Assembly: GCA_965223305.1 (NCBI GenBank)
Contig: CBDCWT010000036.1
Location: 62,001 to 126,000 of the forward strand
Length of the DNA: 64,000 bases
Reading direction: 5' to 3'
DNA from: CBDCWT01 sp965223305
GTDB lineage: Bacteria; Planctomycetota; Planctomycetia; Pirellulales; Pirellulaceae
Positions 51,061 through 59,568 of this stretch are shown in pieces. The notes beneath the pieces were generated by a model. It saw only the letters and a list, made by a program, of their open reading frames with translations. It was not told where the DNA came from and searched no databases. Numbering within the stretch: position 1 is the first letter of the stretch; the number at the start of each line of letters is the position of its first letter. A program made the translations under genes and the position numbers.

Positions 51061-54013
51061 CCGATAGTGTGGACGGCTGAAGCGTTTCTATCTCCATGCG
51101 GGGAACGGTAACTTCTTCTTTGGCTGTGTGCAATGTGAGCGTCTTGTCGGTTTGTCGCAGGACGATTCCGTTGAGCACTCTGCCGTCGGTGGTGGTTAAG
51201 ACAGACATGCGGAAGTCGGCGCTGACAACCGCACTTGGGTCAATCAGGTTATCCAGGAGGTAGTCCAGATTCTGCCTTCCCGAGCCGGTTAGGTCAGGTC
51301 CTACCGTTCCACCGCGCCCGTAGAGCCGATGGCAGTTCGCACACGCTGTATTGAACACGCGCCGTCCGTTGCCTTTGTCCGCCGCCATCAGCGCGGCGGA
51401 TGTCAGTCGTGTTTTCAACCTAGCAATCGCTTCCCGTTTGTCCTCCGCAGCTTCCCGAACGTTGCCCCAAACCGAGCTGAGCTGCTGACTGAGCTGAGGC
51501 TCGTCAAAGCTGCGTATCTGGCGGGCCTGGAACGCGGATAACGCGGTGCGCGGGATGTTCCCCTTTGCCATTTGCTCGAGCAGCGCGCCGGCGAATTGAG
51601 GGCGAGATACGAGGGCCTCGATGACGGCATCTCGCTCACTGTGATGAAAACGCCGATAGGATCTTGCTAGTTGCCGCCCAATCGCCGGGTCGTCGACCAG
51701 CGCCAATCCCCGCAACGCGATGGTGTTTAGGAAGCGAACGCCCAACAGCGACTCGCAAATCGTGCGCAGATCGTCCGGGCGGTTTGAAATCAACGTCTCC
51801 AGGGCGGCTCGCCGTGCCCGGAGGTCGGCCTCGGCGTTCAGCGCGATTTGCTTGACCTCGTCGAGCGCTCGGCCATCGCCAAACAGCACACGAAGCTCTC
51901 TCAGCACCGCCTGAACCTGGGGCGTGGCGGACGGTTCCATTCTCGCTCGTAGCAACTCCCAATTCCGGGGTTGGGGCGCTTTGCGCCAACCGGTTAGTCC
52001 ATCTGCCAAGCCCATCAAGACGTTGGTCTGAAATTCTGCCGACTCCTGTAAAGCCAGTTCCAACAGCATATCGACGGGGCCTGGCGCATCCTCGATCTCC
52101 TCCGCCAACCTGCGGGAGATAAACCGTTGGAGTGTGGGTATCCTGGCCGCCCCAGCCAACCGCACCAGCAACTCGGGATGATTGTCTGCCACCGGAATGA
52201 GCCCGTACCACAACAGCAAAGGTAAGTTGTGGTCGAGCGCATCTTTCGCCCTACCCGAGAGCGCCTGAGCCAACTCGGTACGATCCGGTATTGGCAATCG
52301 CTGTAGCGTTGATGACAGCATCAATCGAACCAAGCCCGAAGGCTCGCCCTCGGCCAGGTTGTTGAGCGCCGTGAGATCATCCGGATCGGGCACACCGCGG
52401 TGAACCGGGCGATCCGACAGAATCGTGTCAAGCGGCCAGTGATCCGTTAACAGCCTCACGCCCCAAGCGCGAATGTGCTCGTTATCGTGCGACAGCTGTT
52501 GACGCTCGAATTCTGAATCGGTTCCCCCGATTGAGTACAATGTCCAGAGGAAACGCAGTTTCTGCGGTATCCGCCATTCGTTGTCATATTTCCCTCGCAG
52601 TATGTCCCGTACTTCCGAAAGATCCTGGCCGCTCTGCGCCCGGTCAACAAGGATTCGTCGAGCTTGCCGCACAAACCACTCGTTTGCGTGTGAGTGCAGG
52701 TCGACGAGTTCCAAGGGCGACCTTTCGAATAGATCGAATTGGCCTGTGGGTTTTGCGGCTCCAAAAGTCACCTTGTAAATTCGCCCCGAAGTGCGATGCA
52801 CGCCATCGTGCTCGTGGCATTCGCCGGCATCAGACCAATCCAGTACGTAGATTCCTCCGTCGGGACCGTAACCCAACTCGATGCCGCGAAACCAGGTGTC
52901 CGTCGCTTGGAACAAGTCGGGTTCGTGCCGTCCAACGTAGCCGCTGCCCGATCGCTCCAGCCGATCGACGTTGATTCGCCGGCCGTGAAGGTTCAGCGTG
53001 AAGAGTTGCCCGCGATAGGCCGGCGGAAGTTGGTCGGCCAAGTAGATCATGCAACCGCTGTGAGCGTGACCGCCACCCAGCTCGCCATGCGCGCCGGCGC
53101 CGCCGCGGGAGTCCATCCAGTCCTGACCGGTGTCCCAATGCCAGTGGTCGGCATGAGTTCCGATCACGTCGTAAACACGTGGGTTTGGATCCTGTGTGTG
53201 AGGACGGCGAAAGTGCGCGCCGGTGAAAGCGTGCCAGAGGTGGCCGTTCACGGTGTTGATATAGAACGGCTCACCATACTCGTTCCAGTCATGTCCCCAG
53301 GGATTCGTGGTTCCGTGCGCCAAGACCTCGAAGACCTTGCGCTGGGGATGAAAACGCCACAGTCCTCCATGGATGGGAATCCGCTCCGCATCCGGGGTTC
53401 CCGGAACGCCAATCCGACCCGCACTCGACGCTCCGCAGCGACCGTACAGCCAACCGTCTAAGCCCCACTTGAGTCCATTGGCGAAAGTGTGATAGTTGTC
53501 CGTGGGAACCGAGAACCCGTCTAACAACACTCGCGCTGGACCGTCCGGCAGGTCGTCCCGATTCCCGTCAGGAAAAAAGAGCAGCTGTGGCGGACACATC
53601 AGCCACACGCCTCCGCGTCCGATCGCTATGCTCGACAATCTCTGTACGTCGTCCGTAAAAACTTGACGTCGATCGGCTCGTCCGTCGCCATCGAGATCGC
53701 TGAAGATCAACACGCGATCGCGTAGGCCAGACTCGAACTTGAGCTTCCGTTCAGCATAGGTGTAGTTCTCGGCGATCCAGAGCCGTCCTCGGGCGTCCCA
53801 CGCCATGGCGATCGGGTTCTGTACCTCCGGCTCTGAGGCAAAGACCTGCACCCGAAAGTCTGCGGGCATCTTGAACCCTGCGGCCGCCGCCGAGGGTGAC
53901 ATTGGCCCTGACTGGTCCGGCTCTGTGTTATACGGCTGGGGAAAATCGTCACCGAATGTGGCTAAAGGAACGGCAAGCACCAAAGCCACGACAAGATAAA
54001 CCGAGCGGTACAT
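50936..54013 (-). CDS. PVC-type membrane-bound dehydrogenase with cytochrome c domain
   Basis: A 1025-residue exported protein. A Sec leader (MYRSVYLVVALVLAVPLATF) is followed by a PVC-type propeller with 'RVQVFASEPEVQNPIAMAWDARGRLWIAENYTYAERK' (here FRVQVF) and 'GQDWMDSRGGAGAHGELGGGHAHSGCMIYLADQLP'. HEAT-like helices occupy residues 440-860. A cytochrome c domain near the end has CANCHRLYGRGGTVGPDLTG, one haem, and the family end 'ETLSETQIDDLIAYLMYP'. Such proteins are abundant in planctomycetes and are presumed to oxidise sugars in the periplasm. AGAGGATC precedes the ATG. Confidence 0.9.
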   Translation of the reverse strand: MYRSVYLVVALVLAVPLATFGDDFPQPYNTEPDQSGPMSPSAAAAGFKMPADFRVQVFASEPEVQNPIAMAWDARGRLWIAENYTYAERKLKFESGLRDRVLIFSDLDGDGRADRRQVFTDDVQRLSSIAIGRGGVWLMCPPQLLFFPDGNRDDLPDGPARVLLDGFSVPTDNYHTFANGLKWGLDGWLYGRCGASSAGRIGVPGTPDAERIPIHGGLWRFHPQRKVFEVLAHGTTNPWGHDWNEYGEPFYINTVNGHLWHAFTGAHFRRPHTQDPNPRVYDVIGTHADHWHWDTGQDWMDSRGGAGAHGELGGGHAHSGCMIYLADQLPPAYRGQLFTLNLHGRRINVDRLERSGSGYVGRHEPDLFQATDTWFRGIELGYGPDGGIYVLDWSDAGECHEHDGVHRTSGRIYKVTFGAAKPTGQFDLFERSPLELVDLHSHANEWFVRQARRILVDRAQSGQDLSEVRDILRGKYDNEWRIPQKLRFLWTLYSIGGTDSEFERQQLSHDNEHIRAWGVRLLTDHWPLDTILSDRPVHRGVPDPDDLTALNNLAEGEPSGLVRLMLSSTLQRLPIPDRTELAQALSGRAKDALDHNLPLLLWYGLIPVADNHPELLVRLAGAARIPTLQRFISRRLAEEIEDAPGPVDMLLELALQESAEFQTNVLMGLADGLTGWRKAPQPRNWELLRARMEPSATPQVQAVLRELRVLFGDGRALDEVKQIALNAEADLRARRAALETLISNRPDDLRTICESLLGVRFLNTIALRGLALVDDPAIGRQLARSYRRFHHSERDAVIEALVSRPQFAGALLEQMAKGNIPRTALSAFQARQIRSFDEPQLSQQLSSVWGNVREAAEDKREAIARLKTRLTSAALMAADKGNGRRVFNTACANCHRLYGRGGTVGPDLTGSGRQNLDYLLDNLIDPSAVVSADFRMSVLTTTDGRVLNGIVLRQTDKTLTLHTAKEEVTVPRMEIETLQPSTLSVMPDGLLETLSETQIDDLIAYLMYPTQVALPAETSAAIGSQ

Positions 54014-54202
54014 CAGCAAGATCCTCTAGTCGCGTGTCGCGTTGGGCCGGCGGGCGCCAGCCGGCTGCCGCGGAGTATCCCCCCAAGCGGCTCTCCTACC
54101 AGCGTAACGCGCCGTACTGCAGGAGACTACGATCTGCGGATCATCCCAGCTGCAGCCTGTTGATTTTCTCAACGCGCCTGCCGCATCACCGGGATGTGAT
54201 GC

Positions 54203-54230
54203 CAAATCAGCGACGTAAGTCGTTGATTTG
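54203..54230. repeat. Hairpin CAAATCAGCGAC
   Basis: Arms CAAATCAGCGAC and GTCGTTGATTTG with one mismatch and a four-base loop, in the 290-base gap upstream of the PVC-type gene. Confidence 0.55.
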
Positions 54231-54266
54231 CGAGCCGCGAAGAACTCTGTTCTGAGCTTGGTGAGG

Positions 54267-54295
54267 TTGAAAAACGCCAGGATGGCGTTTTTCAA
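54267..54295. terminator. Perfect 13-bp hairpin with A/T flanks
   Basis: TTGAAAAACGCCA and TGGCGTTTTTCAA are perfect arms with a three-base loop GGA. The A and T runs lie inside the stem, so it could work as a bidirectional terminator. It sits directly before an R1 element after the dnaB gene. Confidence 0.6.
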
Positions 54296-54303
54296 CAGGC
54301 AGC

Positions 54304-54483
54304 TAGCCCGAATTATTCATGAGCGATCTGCTGCGAGGTCGTAAGTCCATCCGTGGCTTCGTCATGCTTCACAATTCTCCCTCGACGTATTGCTTCAATA
54401 CGCCTGCGGAAGAATTGCTCGCCTTCCTTGCCACGAACGTACTTACAACCTCTCGCCACGATCTTCATGAATAATCCGGGCTA
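54304..54483 (+). mobile_element. R1 MITE-like nested-palindrome element
   Basis: A full 180-base copy with CTAG at both junctions. Its last three bases, read on the minus strand, are the TAG stop codon of dnaB, so the element begins exactly at the end of that gene. Confidence 0.87.
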
Positions 54484-55896
54484 GAACGGGGCCGTCGGCT
54501 GCTGGTTGTAGTCATCGAAGACCTGCAATCGATCCGGCGCCTTGTCTTCGAAACGCGTGAACTCCTTTCGCCAGACAAGTTCAACATCGCCCACCGGTCC
54601 GTTACGCTGCTTGGCGACGATAATCTCTGCTTGGCCGGCAACTTCTTCTTGCTCGTCTCCGCGACGGTAGTACTCCTCGCGGTGGACGAACATCACCACG
54701 TCCGCGTCCTGCTCGATGGCTCCCGACTCCCGGAGGTGACTCAATCGGGGGCGATGATCCTTGCTGTCTTCCGCTTGACGATTCAGCTGAGCCAGACAAA
54801 GCACGGGCACTTCCAATTCTCTGGCGAGTCCCTTGAGGCGTCTGGCAATTCGCGCCACTTGCTCTTGACGAGGGTCCTTCGAGTTGTCCGGCTCGATCAA
54901 TTGTAAGTAGTCGATTACCACGAGTCCCAGTTGCCCGCTGCGGCGCTGAATGCGGCGCGCCGCGGCCGCGATCTCGGTCACCGTGCGGCTCGGCGAGTCG
55001 TCTACATAAAGAGGAGCACGGCTAATCTCACTGGCCATTTCAATCAGTCGTAGACGGTCTTCGTTCGAGATGGTGCCGTTGCGGAGACGATGCCCGTTGA
55101 CGCGAGCTGCCGAACAAAGCAAGCGGTCGGCCAGCTCGATCGAGGACATCTCTAGGCTGACAAAAAGCGTTGGACTCTGCTGTTTCGTTGCCACGTTCTC
55201 GGCGATGTTCATGGCACAAGCGGTTTTGCCCATACTGGGCCTCGCTGCGAGAATCACCAATTCCGAGTTGTGAAGGCCCCCGGTTAGCTCGTCGAGGTCG
55301 GAGAATCCAGTCTCCACCCCTCCGAGTACGTGCTCCCCTTTCATGCGGGCATCGAGACGGTCCATCGCTTCGTGAAGTACGTCGCGAATGGAAGAGACGG
55401 CCGAGCTGGACTGGCTGTCGAGGATGGCAAAGACCTTTTGCTCCGCGCGGCTGAGCATCTGCTGCGCGTCGTCCGATTCCTCATAGGCTTCGCGAAGAAT
55501 CTCTGTGCTGGCGTCGATCAACGATCGCAGGGTCGCTTTTTCATGGACGATTCGCGCATAGTATGTGGCGTGAGCGTAATTCGGAACCGACTGATAGACC
55601 CTCGCCAAGTACCCGGCGCCACCAATGCGCTCGTAGTCGCCACTGGTTTTCAGCCGTTCTACGAGCAACGTGCTATCGATCTTCTGGCCAGCATCATGCA
55701 TCTGGCGCATATGCTCGTAGAGTTTCCGGTTCGCGTCGTCGTAGAAGTCGTTCGTACGTAGAATCAACGCGACGTCATCGCAAACGTCTGGATTCAGCAC
55801 GATGCTGCCGAGCACGCCGGCTTCGGCCTCCAAACTAAATGGAGGCTGGCGGTCCAGGATCTCAGTCGGTACCGGCTTGACGGCGGAGCTGGCCAT
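54481..55896 (-). CDS. dnaB: Replicative DNA helicase DnaB
   Basis: A 471-residue hexameric helicase of the replication fork. The N-terminal domain (residues about 15-130) has 'QPPFSLEAEAGVLGSIVLNPDVCDDV'. The RecA-like core has Walker A ARPSMGKT, Walker B 'LVVIDYLQLI', and 'SHLRESGAIEQDADVVMFVHREEYY'. Full length for the family, no intein. The last residues are QQPTAPF, with the stop TAG made by the R1 element. AGGGAAGAG precedes the ATG. It closes the rplY-pth-rpsF-ssb-rplI-dnaB block. Confidence 0.97.
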   Translation of the reverse strand: MASSAVKPVPTEILDRQPPFSLEAEAGVLGSIVLNPDVCDDVALILRTNDFYDDANRKLYEHMRQMHDAGQKIDSTLLVERLKTSGDYERIGGAGYLARVYQSVPNYAHATYYARIVHEKATLRSLIDASTEILREAYEESDDAQQMLSRAEQKVFAILDSQSSSAVSSIRDVLHEAMDRLDARMKGEHVLGGVETGFSDLDELTGGLHNSELVILAARPSMGKTACAMNIAENVATKQQSPTLFVSLEMSSIELADRLLCSAARVNGHRLRNGTISNEDRLRLIEMASEISRAPLYVDDSPSRTVTEIAAAARRIQRRSGQLGLVVIDYLQLIEPDNSKDPRQEQVARIARRLKGLARELEVPVLCLAQLNRQAEDSKDHRPRLSHLRESGAIEQDADVVMFVHREEYYRRGDEQEEVAGQAEIIVAKQRNGPVGDVELVWRKEFTRFEDKAPDRLQVFDDYNQQPTAPF

Positions 55897-56033
55897 CTGC
55901 TCTTCCCTGAGGGCGCGCGAAACCTAGTTTAGATGTTGGTTGCGAAGCCGGTTTGCCGCCGCAGAGCTTTCGGTCGACCGGCGCACATCTGGCATCGGTT
56001 GAGGCTCCGTGGGCCGCAAGGTTGTCGTGCGAG

Positions 56034-56561
56034 TTAAGCTTCGTCCGGAACGACAGATGGCACTACCCAGACCTTTAGATCGGTCTCGATTTCTTGATGC
56101 AAGTGCACTTTGACGGTGTACAGCCCAAGTTCTTTAAGAGGCCCTTCGAGGCGGATTTGGTCCGTCGTGAGCGTGTGGTCGGTTTGCTTGAGCGCGGCGA
56201 CGATCTCGGCAGCTCCGACGCTCCCGTACAGGTGCCCTTCGTCGTTGGCGTTTGCTTCGATGGTAATGCTCTGCTTGGAAATCGAATCGGCAAATGCTTG
56301 AAGGTCAGCCAAACGACTTTTCTCGATCTCCAGTAGCTTCGCCTTGTGCTTGTCGACCATCCGTTTGTGATGGTCGCTGGCGAGCGTCGCGAGACCTTGC
56401 GGGATCAAGTAGTTGGTGGCGTACCCGGGCTTCACCTCGACGACCTCACCCTGTTTTCCCAAGTGATCGACGGACTGGATCAACAACAACTGGATCCCTC
56501 CGTTCTCGCCCTTGGGCAGCCGTTTGAAACGAACCCGTCTTTTCGCTTTCGAGGTTGGCAT
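56034..56561 (-). CDS. rplI: 50S ribosomal protein L9, N-terminally extended
   Basis: A 175-residue L9. The usual N-terminus is found at residue 23: 'IQLLLIQSVDHLGKQGEVVEVKPGYATNYLIPQGLA'. Ahead of it are about 22 extra residues rich in Lys and Arg (MPTSKAKRRVRFKRLPKGEN). The long helix and C-terminal domain follow normally. The extension is probably a real planctomycete feature, since the internal region has no alternative start codon near the usual beginning. It follows ssb by 30 bases. Confidence 0.93.
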   Translation of the reverse strand: MPTSKAKRRVRFKRLPKGENGGIQLLLIQSVDHLGKQGEVVEVKPGYATNYLIPQGLATLASDHHKRMVDKHKAKLLEIEKSRLADLQAFADSISKQSITIEANANDEGHLYGSVGAAEIVAALKQTDHTLTTDQIRLEGPLKELGLYTVKVHLHQEIETDLKVWVVPSVVPDEA

Positions 56562-56591
56562 GAGTCTCTCGTGCTTTCTCAAGTCACTGCT

Positions 56592-57032
56592 TCAGAATGG
56601 GACATCGTCGTCCGGTTCGCCAGCTGCTTTGACCCCAACCGGCTCACCACCGGCAGGTTCGCTAAAGTTGCCATATCCGCCGCTGGTCTCCGACCGCTCG
56701 CCACGTCGTCCCCCGAGCATCTGCATTTTTTCGCCGACGACGCGGAGCTTCGATCTTTTCTGGCCGTCGGTCTCCCAGGTATCCAGCTTCAAACGACCCT
56801 CAATGAGAACTGAAGAGCCCTTGCCAAGGTACTCGCTGGCCACCTCGGCCTGCCGTCCCCACAGCGTGACGTCCACGAACACAGTCTCTTCGATCCACTC
56901 CCCCGCCTGGTTCTTTCTCTTGCTGTTTACCGCCAAACCGACCTCAGTCACCGCCGTCCCGCTCTGCAGGTACTTCATCTCAATGTCGCGCGTCAGGTTG
57001 CCCACCAGTATCACTCGATTGAAACTTGCCAT
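56592..57032 (-). CDS. ssb: Single-stranded DNA-binding protein
   Basis: A 146-residue SSB: MASFNRVILVGNLTRDIEMK at the start, an OB fold of about 110 residues ('WIEETVFVDVTLWGRQAEVASEYLGKGSSVLIEGRLKLDTWE'), a short Gly-rich linker, and the acidic tail DDDVPF that binds partner proteins such as exonucleases and primase. A GGAGGGTGACAGG site precedes the ATG. It sits between rpsF and rplI as in many bacteria. Confidence 0.97.
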   Translation of the reverse strand: MASFNRVILVGNLTRDIEMKYLQSGTAVTEVGLAVNSKRKNQAGEWIEETVFVDVTLWGRQAEVASEYLGKGSSVLIEGRLKLDTWETDGQKRSKLRVVGEKMQMLGGRRGERSETSGGYGNFSEPAGGEPVGVKAAGEPDDDVPF

Positions 57033-57150
57033 CCTGTCACCCTCCGTTGATCGTCCCTGGGCGTTTTATAGTGAACAAATGTATCCTTTCCTAAGCATAT
57101 GCGTTGGGCGGTGGACGGACAAGCCAGCTGGGGGTGGGGTTTTCTAGTTT

Positions 57151-57558
57151 CTAGGCGGTAGCCGGGCTGGCGGTTTCTGCGGCCTTCTGCTCAGGCGGGC
57201 TCTCGGCCGATTCGGCCGATCCGGCGGACTTGCCCTGGGCGTGGGACACCAAGAGGTCGACCAAACGTGGCTCGACCTTGATAACCAGGTGCCGCAGGAC
57301 GCCGTCGTTGAGCTGGCACGAGCGGTTAAACTCAACGAGTTTCTCGCTGTCCAAGCGGAAGTAAGTCAACCAGTAGGTGCCCTTACGCTGACCTTTGATC
57401 GGATACGCGAGCTTTTGTTCAACCCACAGCCGACTGGCCAGCATCTCGCCCCCCACGTTCTTGACCATGGTGGGGATGCTGCCCGAAACTCCTCCCGGAT
57501 CGCGCGCATAGCGGTTCGCGTCGAGAATAAAGAGACATTCGTAGACATTCTGTGCCAA
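57151..57558 (-). CDS. rpsF: 30S ribosomal protein S6
   Basis: A 135-residue S6: 'NVYECLFILDANRYARDPGGVSGSIPTMVKNVGG' at the N-terminus, 'LAYPIKGQRKGTYWLTYFRLDSEKLVEFNRSCQLNDGVLRHLVIKVEPRL' in the core, and an Ala/Glu-rich tail. The start codon is TTG (before GCACAG), supported by AGAGGAG seven bases upstream; no ATG or GTG is available before the conserved part. It precedes ssb by 118 bases. Confidence 0.95.
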   Translation of the reverse strand: MAQNVYECLFILDANRYARDPGGVSGSIPTMVKNVGGEMLASRLWVEQKLAYPIKGQRKGTYWLTYFRLDSEKLVEFNRSCQLNDGVLRHLVIKVEPRLVDLLVSHAQGKSAGSAESAESPPEQKAAETASPATA

Positions 57559-57638
57559 AGCAATTCTCCTCTAGCAGAGTCGCCAGGATCTCTCGTACGG
57601 CTGCATGTTTCGCCAACTACGGCTCACACGGTGTTTGC

Positions 57639-58220
57639 TTACTCGACCCCAACTCGATTGTATTCGTTCATACAGGCTTCGATTCCCTGGGAGACCCACG
57701 TTTCGGCTGCCGTGGCAGCGCGCTGGATTGTCTCGTCGATCAGCCCCGCAGCCTCCGCATCGAACTTGCTGAGCACGTAGTCCGCCACATCCCATCCGTC
57801 GGGTGGCTGTCCGATCCCGATTCGAAGTCGTGGGATGTGTTGCGTTCCCAGGCGGCGGATGACGTCGTCCAGTCCCTTCTGTCCTCCCGAAGAACCTTTC
57901 GGGCGAGCCCGCAAGGAACCCAGAGGCAGCTGGAAGTCGTCACAAATCACCAGGATATCTTCCTCGCTTGTCTTGTAGAAATCTCGGGCTGCCAGCACGC
58001 TGGCTCCACTGCGGTTCATAAAAGTGTGCGGACAAAGCAGCATCACGCGTTGCCCGGCCAACCGGGTGTCTAGGAACTCTCCCTGAAATTTCTGTTTCGC
58101 GGTTTGACCCATGCCCCAGCGGCGGGCCAATTCCTCTATGACTCGAAACCCGACGTTGTGACGCGTCCCGTTGTACTTTCGGCCGGGATTCCCCAGCCCG
58201 GCAACCAGTTTGGCCGACAT
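57639..58220 (-). CDS. pth: Peptidyl-tRNA hydrolase
   Basis: A 193-residue hydrolase that frees tRNA from stalled peptidyl-tRNA. 'KLVAGLGNPGRKYNGTRHNVGF' carries the catalytic His, 'TFMNRSGASV' the conserved Asn, and 'VICDDFQLPLGSLRARPKGSSGGQKGL' the Asp. Full length. The gene lies between rplY (124 bases upstream) and rpsF, the typical order. Confidence 0.97.
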   Translation of the reverse strand: MSAKLVAGLGNPGRKYNGTRHNVGFRVIEELARRWGMGQTAKQKFQGEFLDTRLAGQRVMLLCPHTFMNRSGASVLAARDFYKTSEEDILVICDDFQLPLGSLRARPKGSSGGQKGLDDVIRRLGTQHIPRLRIGIGQPPDGWDVADYVLSKFDAEAAGLIDETIQRAATAAETWVSQGIEACMNEYNRVGVE

Positions 58221-58344
58221 CTCCTGGTGCTCGTTACGTCGAGCTCCCGGAAGCCAATCGCGGAAACTCAGTTCAACTTCTCCGATTGATCAATGTGTTG
58301 CGATCCGACGCCGTCGCTGAGCGTGAACCACAAACTCACTCACG

Positions 58345-58974
58345 CTACGCGCTGGGGGCTTCCTCGTCTTCCGCCTTACGGCCGATCACTTCCGGCTCGG
58401 CAGCACCAGGAATCGCCGCCTCTTCCTCCTCCGCAACTCCCACCTCGATGCACTGCGCAACAATGGCATCCGCGTCGGTAACGAGTTCAGCGTTCTCCGG
58501 AAGCACGATGTCGCCGGCAGTAATGGCGTCGCCCAGCTGCAGCTCGTTGATGTTGATTTCAATTTTCTCCGGAATCGCAGCGGCTGGGCACGAGATCGCC
58601 AACGAATGCATTGGATTGGTCACCACGCCACCCTCCTTCGTCCCGGGCGCCTCGCCCCGCAACTCGACGGGCAACTCGACTTCTACCGTCTCTTCGGCCG
58701 AAACGCGGGTCAGGTCGACATGAAGTACCTCGGAGCCCAGCGCATCCCATTGAACGTCTCGCAGCAGCGCGCTCTCCTTCACGGCTCCCGCAATCTCTAC
58801 CACTTTGGCACCGTGCCGGATCGCCGCCTCGACCTCGCCAGCTTGCAAAGCCAAATGGATCGTCGCCTCGCCATGACCATACATCACCGCAGGGACTTGT
58901 CCCTCGCGGCGGAGGCGTTTGCAGGCATGGCTCCCTACTGCTTCCCGCTTTGTTGCTTGCAAAACTTCCAGCAT
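58345..58974 (-). CDS. rplY: 50S ribosomal protein L25/TL5/Ctc
   Basis: A 209-residue 5S-rRNA-binding protein of the long (TL5/Ctc) type. The N-terminal domain has 'REAVGSHACKRLRREGQVPAVMYGHGEATIHLALQAGEVEAAI'; the C-terminal TL5 domain has 'VEVELPVELRGEAPGTKEGGVV' and 'IEININELQLGDAITAGDIVLPENAELVTD'. An acidic tail closes it. GAGGA precedes the ATG. It starts the pth-rpsF-ssb-rplI-dnaB run. Confidence 0.95.
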   Translation of the reverse strand: MLEVLQATKREAVGSHACKRLRREGQVPAVMYGHGEATIHLALQAGEVEAAIRHGAKVVEIAGAVKESALLRDVQWDALGSEVLHVDLTRVSAEETVEVELPVELRGEAPGTKEGGVVTNPMHSLAISCPAAAIPEKIEININELQLGDAITAGDIVLPENAELVTDADAIVAQCIEVGVAEEEEAAIPGAAEPEVIGRKAEDEEAPSA

Positions 58975-59156
58975 TACAAGGGTCCTCGGCGACCGACGTA
59001 GTTGTAAGGCAAACCCCTGATTCTCGCAAAATCAACAGTGAATACAAGACCAGGTGTCCGAAAGCGTCCCCGTCATTGAGAAAAACGGCGACCTTGCCCT
59101 GCAACCTCAGTCCAGCTAATCTTGAGAAACACCGCCGCACGCTCCTGGAATCGCCC

Positions 59157-59489
59157 ATGGCGAAAACACGTCAGAAGGTCTTTGAATACGTCGAGCCGAT
59201 CGGCGCTCGCATCTTGGTCCGTAAGGACGAACCAAAACGGGAGACGAAGGGCGGGATTGCGCTACCCGACCAGTCGGAAATTCCCACGATCACCGGCCGA
59301 ATCGTCACCATTTCTGCCCAGGTCGAGAACGACGCCGACGTGCCGTTGCGACAGTACGACAAGATACTCTTTCACCCCAAGAATGCGATTCCGGTCGACT
59401 TCGAGCCGGATAACCAGCTGTTTGTCGTTCCCGTGGAAGATGTCGTCGCCGTCTTTCGGCGGGAACAGCCGGCAGGCGAAGAGGAATGA
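59157..59489 (+). CDS. GroES-like co-chaperonin, stand-alone
   Basis: A 110-residue protein with the GroES fold: 'EPIGARILVRKDEPKRETKGGIALPDQ', 'GRIVTISAQ', 'YDKILFHPKNAIPVDFEPDNQLFVVPVEDVVAVF'. The mobile-loop region is shorter than in classical GroES and less Gly-rich. There is no groEL next to it. It lies between prs and rplY, on the opposite strand. The internal ATG was chosen, as a much longer frame upstream covers the antisense of rplY. Confidence 0.83.
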   Translation: MAKTRQKVFEYVEPIGARILVRKDEPKRETKGGIALPDQSEIPTITGRIVTISAQVENDADVPLRQYDKILFHPKNAIPVDFEPDNQLFVVPVEDVVAVFRREQPAGEEE

Positions 59490-59568
59490 TCGCCGAGTCG
59501 GCCTGCTGGAAGCCTGACCGAGGGAAGCCTGACTGAGGTCAGCATGGGGAGTTCGGCCAGCTTGCCGC

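Noticed and set aside
58611..59156. A 182-codon extension of the GroES-like protein
   Set aside because: It is antisense to rplY, has low-complexity Arg/Pro/Ser content, and the family fold starts at the internal ATG.
59000..59156. A CIRCE heat-shock operator before the GroES-like gene
   Set aside because: No TTAGCACTC-N9-GAGTGCTAA or near match is present.
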